DNA of 64,000 bases from Skermanella rosea (GCF_016806835.2 NZ_CP086111.1:1616001-1680000), one strand, 5' to 3'. Numbered from the stretch's first letter, positions 42,940-51,358 are shown. Made by a program: numbers and translations. The notes: generated by a model not told the origin, from the letters alone.

Positions 42940-45083
42940 CCGCCGCCGTCGGCCCGGGCGGGGGACAGCAGCCGGCCCGCCTGCTGCCGCTGCGGGAGGA
43001 ACTGACCCTCCATGCCGGCCCGCGGACCCGGGACGGCGCGCCGACCTGGACGCTGCACGACCCGGCCAACAACCGCTTCTTCCGGATCGGCTGGCTGGAG
43101 TTCGAGATCCTGTCGCGCTGGGATTCGGGCGACATGGAGACGATCGCCTCGGATATCCGGCGCCGGACCATGCTCGACGTCTCGGTAGACCATGTCGAGA
43201 CGGTCGCCCGCTTCCTGATGGCGAGCAACCTGCTGCAGGCACGGGGCGAGCAGGCGATCGAACGGCTCGTCCGGCAGGCGGGGTCCGTGCGCATGGGGCC
43301 GGCCAAATGGCTCCTCAAGAACTACCTGTTCGTCCGCATCCCGCTGGTCCGCCCGGACCGCTTCCTGAAGGCCGCGTTCCCGCTGGTCGCGTGGATGTTC
43401 ACGCGCGGATTCCTGGCGGCGGTGGTCATGGCGGCGCTGGTCGGAGGATATCTGGTGCTGCGCCAGTGGGACGCGTTCCTCGGCACCTTCCCGCACTTCT
43501 TCTCCCTCGAAGGAGCGATCCTCGCCGGGATCGCGCTGACCGGCGCCAAGATCCTTCACGAACTGGGACATGCCTTCACCGCGCACCGGTTCGGCTGCCG
43601 GGTGCCGACCATGGGGGTCGCCTTCCTGGTGCTTTGGCCGGTCCTCTACACCGACACCAGCGAAGCCTGGAAGCTGCCGTCGCGGCACCGCCGGCTGGCG
43701 ATCGGCGCCGCCGGGATGGCGGCGGAACTGGCGCTGGCCGCGGCGGCGACCCTGGCCTGGAGCTTCCTTCCGGACGGCCCGGTGCGGAGCGCCGCCTTCC
43801 TGCTGGCAACGAGCACCTGGCTTCTCACCCTGGCGATCAACCTGAACCCGTTCATGCGGTTCGACGGCTATTACCTGCTGTCGGACTATCTGGACATCCC
43901 CAACCTCCAGGACCGCTCCTTCGCGCTGGCCCGGTGGCGCCTGCGGGAGATGCTGTTCGGCCTGGGCGATCCCGTGCCGGAGCGCTGGCCCGGTCACACG
44001 CGGCGGGTCCTGCTGGCCTATGCCTACTGCACCTGGATCTACCGGTTCTTCCTGTTCCTCGGCATCGCGCTGCTTGTCTATCACCTGTTCTTCAAGCTGC
44101 TCGGCATCTTCCTCATGGTGGTCGAGCTGGTCTGGTTCATCGCCAGGCCGATCTGGGGCGAACTCAAGGAGTGGGGCATGAGGCGCGATCGCGTCCGACT
44201 GAACCGTCACAGCTTGGCGACCCTGGCGGCGCTGGGCTGCGTCGTGGCACTGGTGCTGGTCCCGTGGCGCAGCACCGTGCCGGCGTCGGCGATCCTGCGC
44301 GCGGAGCAGCAGTTGAAGCTGTTCATCCCGCGCGCCGCCCGCCTGGAAGAGGTGCGCGTCCGGCCCGGTCAGGTCGTCACTGCGGGAGAGGTGCTGTTCA
44401 CCTTCCGGTCGCCCGACCTGGAGCATGAACTGGGCCAGGCCGAGCGGCGCGCCGAGCTGTCCCGCTGGCAGGTCCAGTTCCAGGGCATGAGCCGGGACCT
44501 GCTGGAACGCAACCAGGTTTCCTGGCGCGAGCTGGAAGGCGCGCTGGCACAGGCGGCGGGTTACCGGAGCGAACTGGCGCGGCTGCTGGTCACGGCGCCG
44601 ATGGACGGCAGGGTGGTCGAACTGGCGGACCCGCTCCGGCCTGGCGAATGGCTGACGGCCAACACGCCCCTGGCGACGGTGATCGATCCTGCCTCGGCCA
44701 TCCTGGAGGCCTACGTCGCCGAAGCGGACCTGGCCCGGATCTCGGTGGGAACGCCGGGCGTCTTCCATCCCGACGACCTCGGCCAGCCGTCGGTGCCCGG
44801 TACCGTCGTGGCGATCGACGACGGCAGCAGCCGCGCCTTGCCGGAGCCTGTGCTGGCGTCGATCCATGGCGGCGACGTGGCGGTAAGGGACGTCCGCGGC
44901 GCCGGGGATAGCCTGATCCCGGAAAGTCCGGTCTATCGCGTGCTGATCCGTCCCGACGCCGGGCTCTCCGCGCCCGACCAGGTCGTTCGAGGCCGGATTC
45001 TGCTGCAGGGCGAGCGCGAGAGCGTGATCGCGCGAACCTGGCGGTTCGCCGTCGGCGTGCTGATTCGGGAAAGCGGTTTCTGA
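42936..45083 (+). CDS. PqqD-like/M50 metalloprotease/HlyD fusion protein
   Basis: 715 residues from GTG 42936, overlapping the previous stop. The N-terminus (about 15-100) resembles a PqqD-like peptide-binding winged helix (TWTLHDPANNRFFRIGWLEFEILSRW). A membrane block at about 145-430 contains the M50 site-2 protease motif HELGH at 208-212 and N-P-F-M-R-F-D-G-Y-Y with Asp310. After a helix near 425-445 comes a HlyD-type periplasmic arm with lipoyl halves at about 467-485 and 550-570 and a short coiled coil. Related fusions are annotated as HlyD/peptidase M50 proteins. A role in maturing and exporting a peptide is inference. Confidence 0.88.
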   Translation: MTAAVGPGGGQQPARLLPLREELTLHAGPRTRDGAPTWTLHDPANNRFFRIGWLEFEILSRWDSGDMETIASDIRRRTMLDVSVDHVETVARFLMASNLLQARGEQAIERLVRQAGSVRMGPAKWLLKNYLFVRIPLVRPDRFLKAAFPLVAWMFTRGFLAAVVMAALVGGYLVLRQWDAFLGTFPHFFSLEGAILAGIALTGAKILHELGHAFTAHRFGCRVPTMGVAFLVLWPVLYTDTSEAWKLPSRHRRLAIGAAGMAAELALAAAATLAWSFLPDGPVRSAAFLLATSTWLLTLAINLNPFMRFDGYYLLSDYLDIPNLQDRSFALARWRLREMLFGLGDPVPERWPGHTRRVLLAYAYCTWIYRFFLFLGIALLVYHLFFKLLGIFLMVVELVWFIARPIWGELKEWGMRRDRVRLNRHSLATLAALGCVVALVLVPWRSTVPASAILRAEQQLKLFIPRAARLEEVRVRPGQVVTAGEVLFTFRSPDLEHELGQAERRAELSRWQVQFQGMSRDLLERNQVSWRELEGALAQAAGYRSELARLLVTAPMDGRVVELADPLRPGEWLTANTPLATVIDPASAILEAYVAEADLARISVGTPGVFHPDDLGQPSVPGTVVAIDDGSSRALPEPVLASIHGGDVAVRDVRGAGDSLIPESPVYRVLIRPDAGLSAPDQVVRGRILLQGERESVIARTWRFAVGVLIRESGF

Positions 45084-45092
45084 CCGGTGCCC

Positions 45093-45127
45093 CCCGGGCC
45101 GCCGCCCCGGCTGGGCGGCGTCCCGGG
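45093..45127. terminator. Bidirectional hairpin between M50-HlyD and Sel1 genes
   Basis: CCCGGGCCGCCGCCC pairs with GGGCGGCGTCCCGGG (15-base arms, one mismatch, loop CGGCT), 9 bp after the M50-HlyD stop and 11 bp from the Sel1-gene stop. There is no T run. The place between convergent genes supports a shared terminator. Confidence 0.55.
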
Positions 45128-45138
45128 CGGGGGAAGGC

Positions 45139-45876
45139 TCACCGTTTCGGCTTGAGCGCCGGGATGAGAGGCTTCGCCGCTGCCGAGACCGAAATCCGTT
45201 CGACGCCGGGCAAGGCGGGCTTCAGCGCGGGGCGGGGGATCCGCGGTCCCGCCGCATCGGCCGGAAGCGGAGCGGGAGCCGGCACCGCAGGAGCCGCCAG
45301 GACGGCCGACGCCCGGGTTGCCGCGGCGGCGGCCGGAACCGACACCGGCAAGGCGGCCGGCAACGCTTGGCCGGCCGGCGTGGGAGGGGAGGAAATTCCG
45401 GCGGCCTCCAGATGGGTCATCCAGCTTCGCCGCGTCGCCGGCCGCTTGACCGGGCCGATGCCGACCGAAGCCAGTTGCGCGTCGGTGAAGGCCTGGGCCA
45501 GCAGCGCCTCGGCCCGGCGCTGGCTGACCGGCGGCATGCCGCGCCAGAGTCTCTGGGCATCGCGCGCGGCCGAAGCGGAACCGTCCAGGGCTGCGGCGGT
45601 GTACCAGCGCAACGCCGTGGGCGGATCCCACCTCACGCCGATGCCCCGGTCGTACAGCCGGCCCGCCACCTCGGCCGCTTCCGCGTCGCCCGTGCCGGCT
45701 CTCGCCAGGAGGGCGTCCACTGCGGAGTGCGGTACCGTCCCGGTTTCCATGGCGTCGAGAACGGCCACCGTCTCGGCGGCCCGCGCCGAGGCGGAAACCG
45801 GGGCAAGCAAGGAAACCGCCGGGATGATCAACGACAGCACGGCGGAAATCGAGCACCAGCGCGAGGGGATGGGCAT
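45139..45876 (-). CDS. Exported Sel1-repeat protein
   Basis: 245 residues. A signal peptide (about 1-33, with SISAVLSLIIPAVSLLAP) is followed by one or two Sel1-like helical repeats (GDAEAAEVAGRLYDRGIGVRWDPPTALRWYTAAALDGSASAARD, about 62-105). A long Ala/Pro-rich linker (about 165-225) leads to a basic C-terminus ending KPKR. Sel1 proteins are protein-interaction scaffolds in the envelope. The plus strand is also open here, but reads as low-complexity sequence. Convergent with the M50-HlyD fusion gene. Confidence 0.72.
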   Translation of the reverse strand: MPIPSRWCSISAVLSLIIPAVSLLAPVSASARAAETVAVLDAMETGTVPHSAVDALLARAGTGDAEAAEVAGRLYDRGIGVRWDPPTALRWYTAAALDGSASAARDAQRLWRGMPPVSQRRAEALLAQAFTDAQLASVGIGPVKRPATRRSWMTHLEAAGISSPPTPAGQALPAALPVSVPAAAAATRASAVLAAPAVPAPAPLPADAAGPRIPRPALKPALPGVERISVSAAAKPLIPALKPKR

Positions 45877-46023
45877 CTTCAGGATCCAAGACGTGCGGAG
45901 TGGCCAGACATGCGGGGTGGGGCATGCTGCCGCAGGATAGGCAAACTGTTTTGAGAGTTGGTTAACCCCCCACGCGACGGATCCTGCCGACGGTCCAGGA
46001 ACCTATCCGTCCGCTCGGGGGTT

Positions 46024-46039
46024 GGGTTTGCAAAAACCC
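46024..46039 (+). other. Small GCAA-loop hairpin upstream of the PRC-barrel gene
   Basis: GGGTTT GCAA AAACCC forms a 6-bp stem with a GNRA tetraloop, 27 bases before the ATG of the PRC-barrel gene. It could be part of its 5' leader or a weak terminator of upstream transcription. Confidence 0.3.
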
Positions 46040-46066
46040 CTCCAATACAGACTTCGGAGACCCGCC

Positions 46067-46507
46067 ATGCGTACGACGGTCACCCTCGCCGCCACCTGTT
46101 TCCTGGCATTCGCCGTGCCGGCCTGGGCCCAGCAGGCGACCAGCCCCACCAGCCCCACGACCCACGGGAACCCGCCGACCCAGGAAGGGCCGCTGGCGAC
46201 CACCAGCGAGGTCGAAAGCCTGATCGGGACAGATGCGGTGGCGGCCGACGGCCGCAAGGTCGGCACGATCGAGAACCTCCTGGTGGCCCCCGACGGGCGG
46301 ATCGACTATGTCGTTCTGGAATGGGGCGGGGTGGCCGGAATAGGGGAGCGGCAGGTGGCCGTCCCCTGGAACGAGGTCGTGCTGAGCGACGACAACCGGC
46401 AGGCCGTGATCGACAAGACCCGGGCGCAGCTTGAGGAGATGCAGCGGTACGATCCGGATGTTCCGGCCGCGGCCGGGATCGACTCCAGCATTCGCCCGTT
46501 GCGCTGA
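46067..46507 (+). CDS. Exported PRC-barrel domain protein
   Basis: 146 residues from ATG 46067; a signal peptide (about 1-22, ending AWAQQ) is clear. A Thr/Pro/Ser-rich linker leads to one PRC-barrel domain (about 48-115) with SEVESLIGTDAVAADGRKVGTIENLLVAPDGRIDYVVLEW and VAVPWNEVVL. PRC barrels bind RNA or protein partners; exported forms are of unknown function and are often stress-induced. A hairpin follows and overlaps the end of the convergent yccF gene. Confidence 0.87.
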   Translation: MRTTVTLAATCFLAFAVPAWAQQATSPTSPTTHGNPPTQEGPLATTSEVESLIGTDAVAADGRKVGTIENLLVAPDGRIDYVVLEWGGVAGIGERQVAVPWNEVVLSDDNRQAVIDKTRAQLEEMQRYDPDVPAAAGIDSSIRPLR

Positions 46508-46533
46508 GCGGCTTCCCGGCGAAGACGCTGTTG

Positions 46534-46559
46534 CGGGGACCCGGCCTACAGGGTCCCCG
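46534..46559. terminator. Hairpin at the PRC-barrel/yccF junction
   Basis: CGGGGACCC and GGGTCCCCG pair perfectly over 9 bp around loop GGCCTACA. The loop contains the yccF stop codon (TAG on the minus strand), so the stem covers the last codons of yccF and lies 26 bases after the PRC-barrel stop. Confidence 0.5.
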
Positions 46560-47001
46560 GCATCCGGTAACCCTCCCGGGCGCGCGCCTCGAGTTCCTCG
46601 TTGTCGACGATCCGCTTGCCGATCGGCCACAGCGAGATGATCGCCAGCTTCAGGTGAGCCCAGGCGAACGGGATCCCGATGATGGTCAGCGCAAGCGCTA
46701 TGGCGGTCATCACATGGCCCAGGGCCAGCCACCAGCCGGCGAGCAGGAACCAGATCACGTTCCCGATGAAGCCGAGCGGGCTGGTGCCCAGGTCTTCCCG
46801 GCCGTCCCATTCGTCGCGGGAAACGGCGGTGCGTCCGAACGGCATCAGGGTGTAGTTGGCGATGTTGAACGCCGAACGCGCCCAGGGCAGTCCGATGATG
46901 GTGATCGCCATGATCACCGAGGCGAACAGCCAGGCCGCAGCCATCCAGATGCCGCCCGTGACGATCCACAGGATGTTCAGGATCAGGCTGACAGGGTTCA
47001 T
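46546..47001 (-). CDS. yccF: YccF family inner membrane protein
   Basis: 151 residues with two copies of the YccF motif: an N-terminal LILNILWIVTGGIWMAAAWL...IIGLPWARSAFNIANYTLMPFG and a C-terminal GNVIWFLLAGWWLALGH...IIGIPFAWAHLKLAIISLWPIG. About four membrane helices. AAAGGAGAG is just before the ATG, an excellent ribosome site. Function unknown in the family. Confidence 0.93.
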   Translation of the reverse strand: MNPVSLILNILWIVTGGIWMAAAWLFASVIMAITIIGLPWARSAFNIANYTLMPFGRTAVSRDEWDGREDLGTSPLGFIGNVIWFLLAGWWLALGHVMTAIALALTIIGIPFAWAHLKLAIISLWPIGKRIVDNEELEARAREGYRMPGTL

Positions 47002-47301
47002 GAAATCTCTCCTTTGCCGCTGATATGGGGAGAATTCAGGACGTTTCCATGGCTTGACACCCCTGTTGCAAAAGGGTTCCTACGACGAAAGATCGGCGGC
47101 AAAAACGTCGTAAGGTGGTTGCTTCGCCGAACGAAACGGCCTATTGCTCTGTTCATCCGTGCATGGACCGGCGGCTTCGGCTGCCGTGTCCGCACTCTAC
47201 CCTGGAGCTTCGCGTGAGCGACAACGGTCCGACTAGCTAGGCGGCCGGGCGTTTTCTCATCGTCCGTCCGCCTCTGAAAAGAGAATTGAAAGGATGTGAC
47301 G
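47002..47301. other. Intergenic region yccF / small gene
   Basis: 300 bp between divergent genes. A good TTGACA hexamer on the plus strand stands at 47054-47059, but 17-18 bp further the sequence is only TTCCTA/TCCTAC. No other feature is evident. The run TGCAAAAGGG near 47067-47076 is AT-richer than the surroundings. Confidence 0.4.
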
Positions 47302-47520
47302 ATGACGCGCAACCTCGCTGTCGAGTTTCGGATTGCGGCCAACACCCTGCGCCGCCTCACCGGCAACCCCGATCCCCGCAAAGCCGCCCGCGCCCAGGAG
47401 ATCCTGGCCGACAAGGGCCTGTTCCGCGAATTCGTCGACCAGCGGCACCGGGCGCTCCGCACCCGCGCCGATGCCGTCGCGGAGGGCGACAGTAGCCGCT
47501 TGATCTGGTTGGCCGCCTGA
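47302..47520 (+). CDS. Small basic helical protein, unknown
   Basis: 72 residues from ATG 47302, with AAAGGA about 7 bases upstream; a GTG two codons earlier is too close to that site. The sequence is helical and Arg/Ala-rich (EFRIAANTLRRLTGNPDPRKAARAQEILADKGLFREF). No family recognised. A stem-loop with a UUCG loop follows at 47549. Real gene status is likely from the ribosome site and the terminator, not from homology. Confidence 0.55.
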   Translation: MTRNLAVEFRIAANTLRRLTGNPDPRKAARAQEILADKGLFREFVDQRHRALRTRADAVAEGDSSRLIWLAA

Positions 47521-47548
47521 ATACCGGATCCTGACCGCCGGCTTTCGC

Positions 47549-47588
47549 ACGGGCGGGGAGGGCGTCTTCGGACGACCTCCCCGCCCGT
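47549..47588. terminator. UUCG-loop terminator between two convergent genes
   Basis: ACGGGCGGGGAGGGCGTC and GACGACCTCCCCGCCCGT pair over 17 of 18 positions with a TTCG tetraloop. CGCGTTTCAG follows on the plus strand. It separates the small gene at 47302 from sugE on the other strand. Confidence 0.75.
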
Positions 47589-47594
47589 CGCGTT

Positions 47595-47909
47595 TCAGTC
47601 GACCAGCTTCAGGCCGATGATGCCGGCGACGATCAGGCCGATGGAGGCCAGCCGTCCGGCGGTCGCCGGCTCGCCGAACAGGACGATGCCGAGCACGGCG
47701 GTACCGAAAGCCCCGATTCCCGTCCAGACCGCGTAGGCGGTGCCGATCGGCAGGGTCTTCAGCGCATAGGCCAGCAGGACGAGGCTGGCGGCCATGGCGA
47801 TCAGCGTCAGGATGCTCGGCCACAGGCGCGAGAACCCCTCCGTGTACTTGAGACCGATCGCCCAGCCGGTCTCCAGCAGCCCGGCCACGAACAGGATCAC
47901 CCACGCCAT
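47595..47909 (-). CDS. sugE: SugE/Gdx-type small multidrug resistance exporter
   Basis: 104 residues with four membrane helices. The sequence matches SugE closely: [23 protein letters not shown] with the essential Glu of helix 1, [23 protein letters not shown] and ending [11 protein letters not shown]. The Gdx subfamily exports guanidinium in exchange for protons and works as an antiparallel dimer. The chosen ATG has GGAAG about 5 bases upstream; an 18-codon upstream extension is Lys/Glu-rich and unlikely. I looked for a guanidine riboswitch before it and saw none. Confidence 0.92.
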   Translation of the reverse strand: MAWVILFVAGLLETGWAIGLKYTEGFSRLWPSILTLIAMAASLVLLAYALKTLPIGTAYAVWTGIGAFGTAVLGIVLFGEPATAGRLASIGLIVAGIIGLKLVD

Positions 47910-48022
47910 CGTACTTCCTTCTTCCTTTTCTTTCGTGATTCGGCGGACGCCGCCGACCTTCACCGTAGCGGATCGGACCCTGCCGTCCTAATCTGCGGCA
48001 CGATCGCAGCAACGGATCCACC

Positions 48023-48550
48023 ATGAAGATATTCGGCATCGCCGGCTGGAGCGGTAGCGGCAAGACAACGCTCATGGTCCGCCTTCTGCCCGAGCTGATC
48101 GCCTTGGGCCTGCGTGTTTCCACCATGAAGCATGCCCATCACGCGTTCGACGTCGACCAGCCGGGCAAGGACTCCCACAACCACCGCATGGCCGGAGCCA
48201 CCGAGGTGCTGATCACCTCGGCCAACCGCTGGGCCCTGATGCACGAGAACCGGGGGGAGCCCGAGCCCTCGATCGAGGAATTGGTCAGGCACATGACCCC
48301 GGTCGATCTCCTGCTGATCGAGGGCTTCAAGCGCTCGCCCCACCCGAAGCTGGAAGTATTCCGACGCGCCACCGGCAAGCCGCTGCTGGCGCTCGATGAC
48401 CCGTCGGTCGTCGCGGTCGCTTGCGACGGCCCCGTGCCGGAAGTGGCCGTTCCGGTGCTCGACCTCAACCAGCCCGCCGTTATTGCCCGCTTCTTAATGA
48501 CGCACTGCAGCATTGCGGGGCGCGACATTGCAGCCGGCGCGGGAAGTTAG
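48023..48550 (+). CDS. mobB: Molybdopterin-guanine dinucleotide biosynthesis protein MobB
   Basis: 175 residues. The P-loop GWSGSGKTTL is at residues 8-17. VSTMKHAHHAFDVDQPGKDSH is the family's conserved metal/nucleotide region, and VDLLLIEGFKRSPHPKLEV is the Walker B-like block. MobB is a GTP-binding partner of MobA, which adds GMP to molybdopterin. No mobA is adjacent; moaA lies about 13 kb upstream. Divergent from sugE across 113 bp. Confidence 0.94.
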   Translation: MKIFGIAGWSGSGKTTLMVRLLPELIALGLRVSTMKHAHHAFDVDQPGKDSHNHRMAGATEVLITSANRWALMHENRGEPEPSIEELVRHMTPVDLLLIEGFKRSPHPKLEVFRRATGKPLLALDDPSVVAVACDGPVPEVAVPVLDLNQPAVIARFLMTHCSIAGRDIAAGAGS

Positions 48551-48584
48551 CATCGGAGCCAGATTGTTTCTCGCTTGAAACCCA

Positions 48585-48612
48585 TTGATTCCTCACGGCG
48601 CAATCGTATCAT
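48585..48612 (+). promoter_or_regulatory. Promoter candidate for the PAS-GGDEF-EAL gene
   Basis: TTGATT (48585-48590) and TATCAT (48607-48612) are separated by 16 bp, about 78 bases before the ATG at 48690. The region is AT-richer than its surroundings. Confidence 0.4.
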
Positions 48613-48689
48613 CCGTGTGAACGTTAGGCACTGTCGCCATACGGTTGTTGTGCGCGGACCGGCTATCCGCCCTGCGTGAGGAGAAGCTG

Positions 48690-50852
48690 ATGGCGACCCT
48701 GTCTGAGGTCGGGCACGAGGAGGACGGAAGTCCCGGCGCTCCGATGGCGGATGGCATGGTTTCGTCGGTCGGCTTCCACGGATTGCTGACGCCGGAGACC
48801 GCCGTCCACGCAACTCCGCTCTACGCGATCCTGGACCTGGCGGGCGATGCCTTCGTGGTCATCGACGCGCTGTTCCGGATCGTCCTGTTCAACCGCGCGG
48901 CGGAACGGATCTTCCAGTACGACACGGCCGACGTGATGGGGCGGTCCGTCCACATGCTGCTTCCGGAACGCTACAGGTCCCAGCACGGCAGGCAGATGGG
49001 AGAGTTCCGGGCCCACTCCGACGGCTCTCGGCTGATGGGCGAGCGGCGGCAGATCTGCGGGCTGCGGCGCGACGGGACCGAATTTCCGGCCGAAGCCTCT
49101 ATCGCCTGGGTCAACCTGGAGGGTGGCGGGGCCTATGTGGTGGTCCTCCGCGACATCACGGAACGGACCCGCGTCGAGCAGCAGACCGCCCGTTTCGGCC
49201 GCATCATCGAGCAGTCGATCAACGAGATCTTCGTCTTCAATGCCGAGACTCTCCGGTTCGTGCTGGTCAATCGGCAGGCGCGCGAGAATCTCGGCTACTC
49301 GGCCGAAGAGATGATGCGCATGACGCCGATGGACCTGAAGTTCGAGTTCGGCGAGGAGGCGTTCGCCGAACTGCTCCGTCCGCTCCAGGACGGCACCATG
49401 GACGAGATCTGCTTCGAGACCTTCCACCAGCGCCGCGACGGCTCGACCTACGAGGTCGAGGCAAGGGTCCAGCTCCTGCGCAACGAGGCGCCGCCCGTCT
49501 TCGTCGTGATCGCCCGCGACATCACCGAACGGTCCCATTTCGAGACGCTGATCCGGCGGCAGTCTCTTTACGACGCCCTGACCCTGCTGCCCAACCGGAC
49601 GCTGTTCACCGAACGCCTGTCGCTCGCCGCGGAGGAGCGTCAGCAGGACGGCGGCCATGGCGGGCTGTTGCTGATCGACCTGCTGGGGTTCCGCATGGTG
49701 ATCGACAGCATGGGGCGCGCCGCCGGCGACCAGGTGATCCAGGAAGCCGCGCGGAGGCTGGCCGGCTGCCTGCGGTCCACCGACACGCTGGCGCGGCTGG
49801 AGGCCTCGGAGTTCGCGGTGCTGGCACCCAACATCGACCAGTCCGCCCGCATCGGCGTGCTGGCCGACCGGATCATGGCCGCCTTCGAGGCACCCGTCGA
49901 AATGGACGGGATCGAGGTCAAGCTTTCTCCCGCCCTCGGGATCACCACCTTCCCCGGCGACGGGGTCGATTCCGACATCCTGATGCGCAATGCCGACGCC
50001 GCGCTCTGGAGCGCCCGCGAGGCGGAGCCGCCGCACAAATGCTTCTACACCTCCGATCTCGATACCGAGGTGAACACCCGGATCGCCATCAAGTCGGGCC
50101 TCGCCCGCGCCCTTGAACGGGGCGAATTCTCCCTGGTGTTCCAGCCCAAGGTCGATCTCAAGAGTTGGACGGTCTGCGGGTGCGAGGCCCTGCTGCGCTG
50201 GCGCAGCGCGGAACTCGGCAACGTCTCGCCGGCCTCGTTCGTGCCCGTGCTGGAGGAAACCGGCCTGATCAATCCCGTCGGCGAGTGGGTCCTGGAAACC
50301 GCCTGCCGCCAGTGCCGGCTGCTGATCGACCGGGGCTTCCCGAAGATCCGCATGGCGATCAACCTGTCGGTCCGGCAGATCAGGCCCTCGTTCCCGGCCA
50401 CCCTGACCGACATCCTGGAGCGGACCGGGCTGAAGCCCGACGACATCGAGCTGGAGATCACCGAGAGCGTCGTGATGAAGGACAGCGTCGAGGTCGTCCA
50501 GCTTCTCCAGGAACTGGCCGACATGGGTGTCCACCTGGCGCTCGACGATTTCGGCACCGGCTACTCGTCGCTCAGCTACCTCAAGCTGATGCCCCTGGAG
50601 ACCATCAAGATCGACCGCTCGCTGATCACCGACATCGCCACCGGCGCCGAGGATGCGGAGATCGTGCGCGCGGTGATCGACATGGGCCATTCCATGTCCC
50701 GGCGCATCGTCGCCGAAGGGGTCGAGACCGAACAGCAGCTCGCGCATCTGCGCCGCCTGGGCTGCGACGAGATCCAGGGCTACCTGTTCAGCCGCCCGAT
50801 CGCCGGTCCCGATCTGATGAAGCTGCTGGAGGGGTACTCAACCTATGCCTGA
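48690..50852 (+). CDS. PAS-PAS-GGDEF(degenerate)-EAL signalling protein
   Basis: 720 residues from ATG 48690 (GAGGAGA six bases upstream). No membrane helix is seen. Two PAS domains lie at about 50-165 and 180-295, a GGDEF domain at about 305-460 and an EAL domain at about 470-715. The GGDEF signature is replaced by E-A-S-E-F at 371-375, so no cyclase activity is expected. The EAL site looks complete: EALLRW at 499-504, EITESVV, DDFGTGYSSL, KIDRSLI and EGVETEQQ. It probably hydrolyses cyclic di-GMP, with PAS input from redox, light or a ligand. A response regulator gene follows. Confidence 0.93.
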   Translation: MATLSEVGHEEDGSPGAPMADGMVSSVGFHGLLTPETAVHATPLYAILDLAGDAFVVIDALFRIVLFNRAAERIFQYDTADVMGRSVHMLLPERYRSQHGRQMGEFRAHSDGSRLMGERRQICGLRRDGTEFPAEASIAWVNLEGGGAYVVVLRDITERTRVEQQTARFGRIIEQSINEIFVFNAETLRFVLVNRQARENLGYSAEEMMRMTPMDLKFEFGEEAFAELLRPLQDGTMDEICFETFHQRRDGSTYEVEARVQLLRNEAPPVFVVIARDITERSHFETLIRRQSLYDALTLLPNRTLFTERLSLAAEERQQDGGHGGLLLIDLLGFRMVIDSMGRAAGDQVIQEAARRLAGCLRSTDTLARLEASEFAVLAPNIDQSARIGVLADRIMAAFEAPVEMDGIEVKLSPALGITTFPGDGVDSDILMRNADAALWSAREAEPPHKCFYTSDLDTEVNTRIAIKSGLARALERGEFSLVFQPKVDLKSWTVCGCEALLRWRSAELGNVSPASFVPVLEETGLINPVGEWVLETACRQCRLLIDRGFPKIRMAINLSVRQIRPSFPATLTDILERTGLKPDDIELEITESVVMKDSVEVVQLLQELADMGVHLALDDFGTGYSSLSYLKLMPLETIKIDRSLITDIATGAEDAEIVRAVIDMGHSMSRRIVAEGVETEQQLAHLRRLGCDEIQGYLFSRPIAGPDLMKLLEGYSTYA

Positions 50853-50883
50853 TGGCCAGGGGGCTTCGATCCGGCCTATCTAC

Positions 50884-50912
50884 TTGCATATTCGCGACGG
50901 TTCGGATATGAC
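50884..50912 (+). promoter_or_regulatory. Promoter candidate for the response regulator gene
   Basis: TTGCAT (50884-50889) and TATGAC (50907-50912) stand 17 bp apart, 36 bases before the ATG at 50949. This is one of the best promoter matches in the window. Confidence 0.45.
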
Positions 50913-50948
50913 CTCTGAGTAAGACGGTTCTGTCCATAAGAGGCATGA

Positions 50949-51356
50949 ATGAAGGCGGTCCACTCGATCAAGGTACTCTGTGTCGATGACAACGCCATGA
51001 TCGTCATGGCGACGCAGGCCACCATCGACGCGACGCCCGATATGGACTGCGTCGGTTGCCTGTACTCCGCGGATGAGCTGCTCGATACGGTCGCGGAACT
51101 CCGCCCGGACGCCGTCCTGCTCGACCTCACCATGCCGGGCAAGGAGCCGTTGGCTGCGCTCCGTGAACTGACCGATGCCCATCCGGAAGTGCCGGTCATC
51201 GTCTTCAGCGGCCTGAGCGACCGCACGACAGCGGAGAGCGCCTTCGCCGCGGGTGCCCGGCGTTACATTACCAAAGGGTGCGACGGGCGCCCGGTGCTGG
51301 ATGCGATCCGCGCCGTCGCCTCCGCGCCGCACGCTTCGCTGGGCGTCGCCAGCTGA
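50949..51356 (+). CDS. Single-domain response regulator
   Basis: 135 residues with only a receiver domain. The acidic pocket is in VLCVDDNAM, the phospho-acceptor is D59 (VLLDLTMPG), the switch Ser is in VIVFSGLS and the conserved Lys in RYITKG. No output domain is attached. It could act by protein contact, as a phosphate sink, or with the PAS-GGDEF-EAL protein encoded 97 bp upstream. No histidine kinase is adjacent. Its stop is 2 bp from the stop of the convergent RND pump gene. Confidence 0.92.
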   Translation: MKAVHSIKVLCVDDNAMIVMATQATIDATPDMDCVGCLYSADELLDTVAELRPDAVLLDLTMPGKEPLAALRELTDAHPEVPVIVFSGLSDRTTAESAFAAGARRYITKGCDGRPVLDAIRAVASAPHASLGVAS

Positions 51357-51358
51357 GC

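Noticed and set aside
45152..45940. Plus-strand frame over the Sel1 gene
   Set aside because: It reads as an Ala/Gly-rich string with no signal peptide or domain. The opposite strand has a signal peptide and a Sel1-like repeat.
47910..48022. Guanidine riboswitch upstream of sugE
   Set aside because: Two short hairpins (GGAC/GTCC and GGCGG/CCGCC) can form, but they lack the paired ACGR loops of the guanidine-II class, and no guanidine-I or -III pattern was found.
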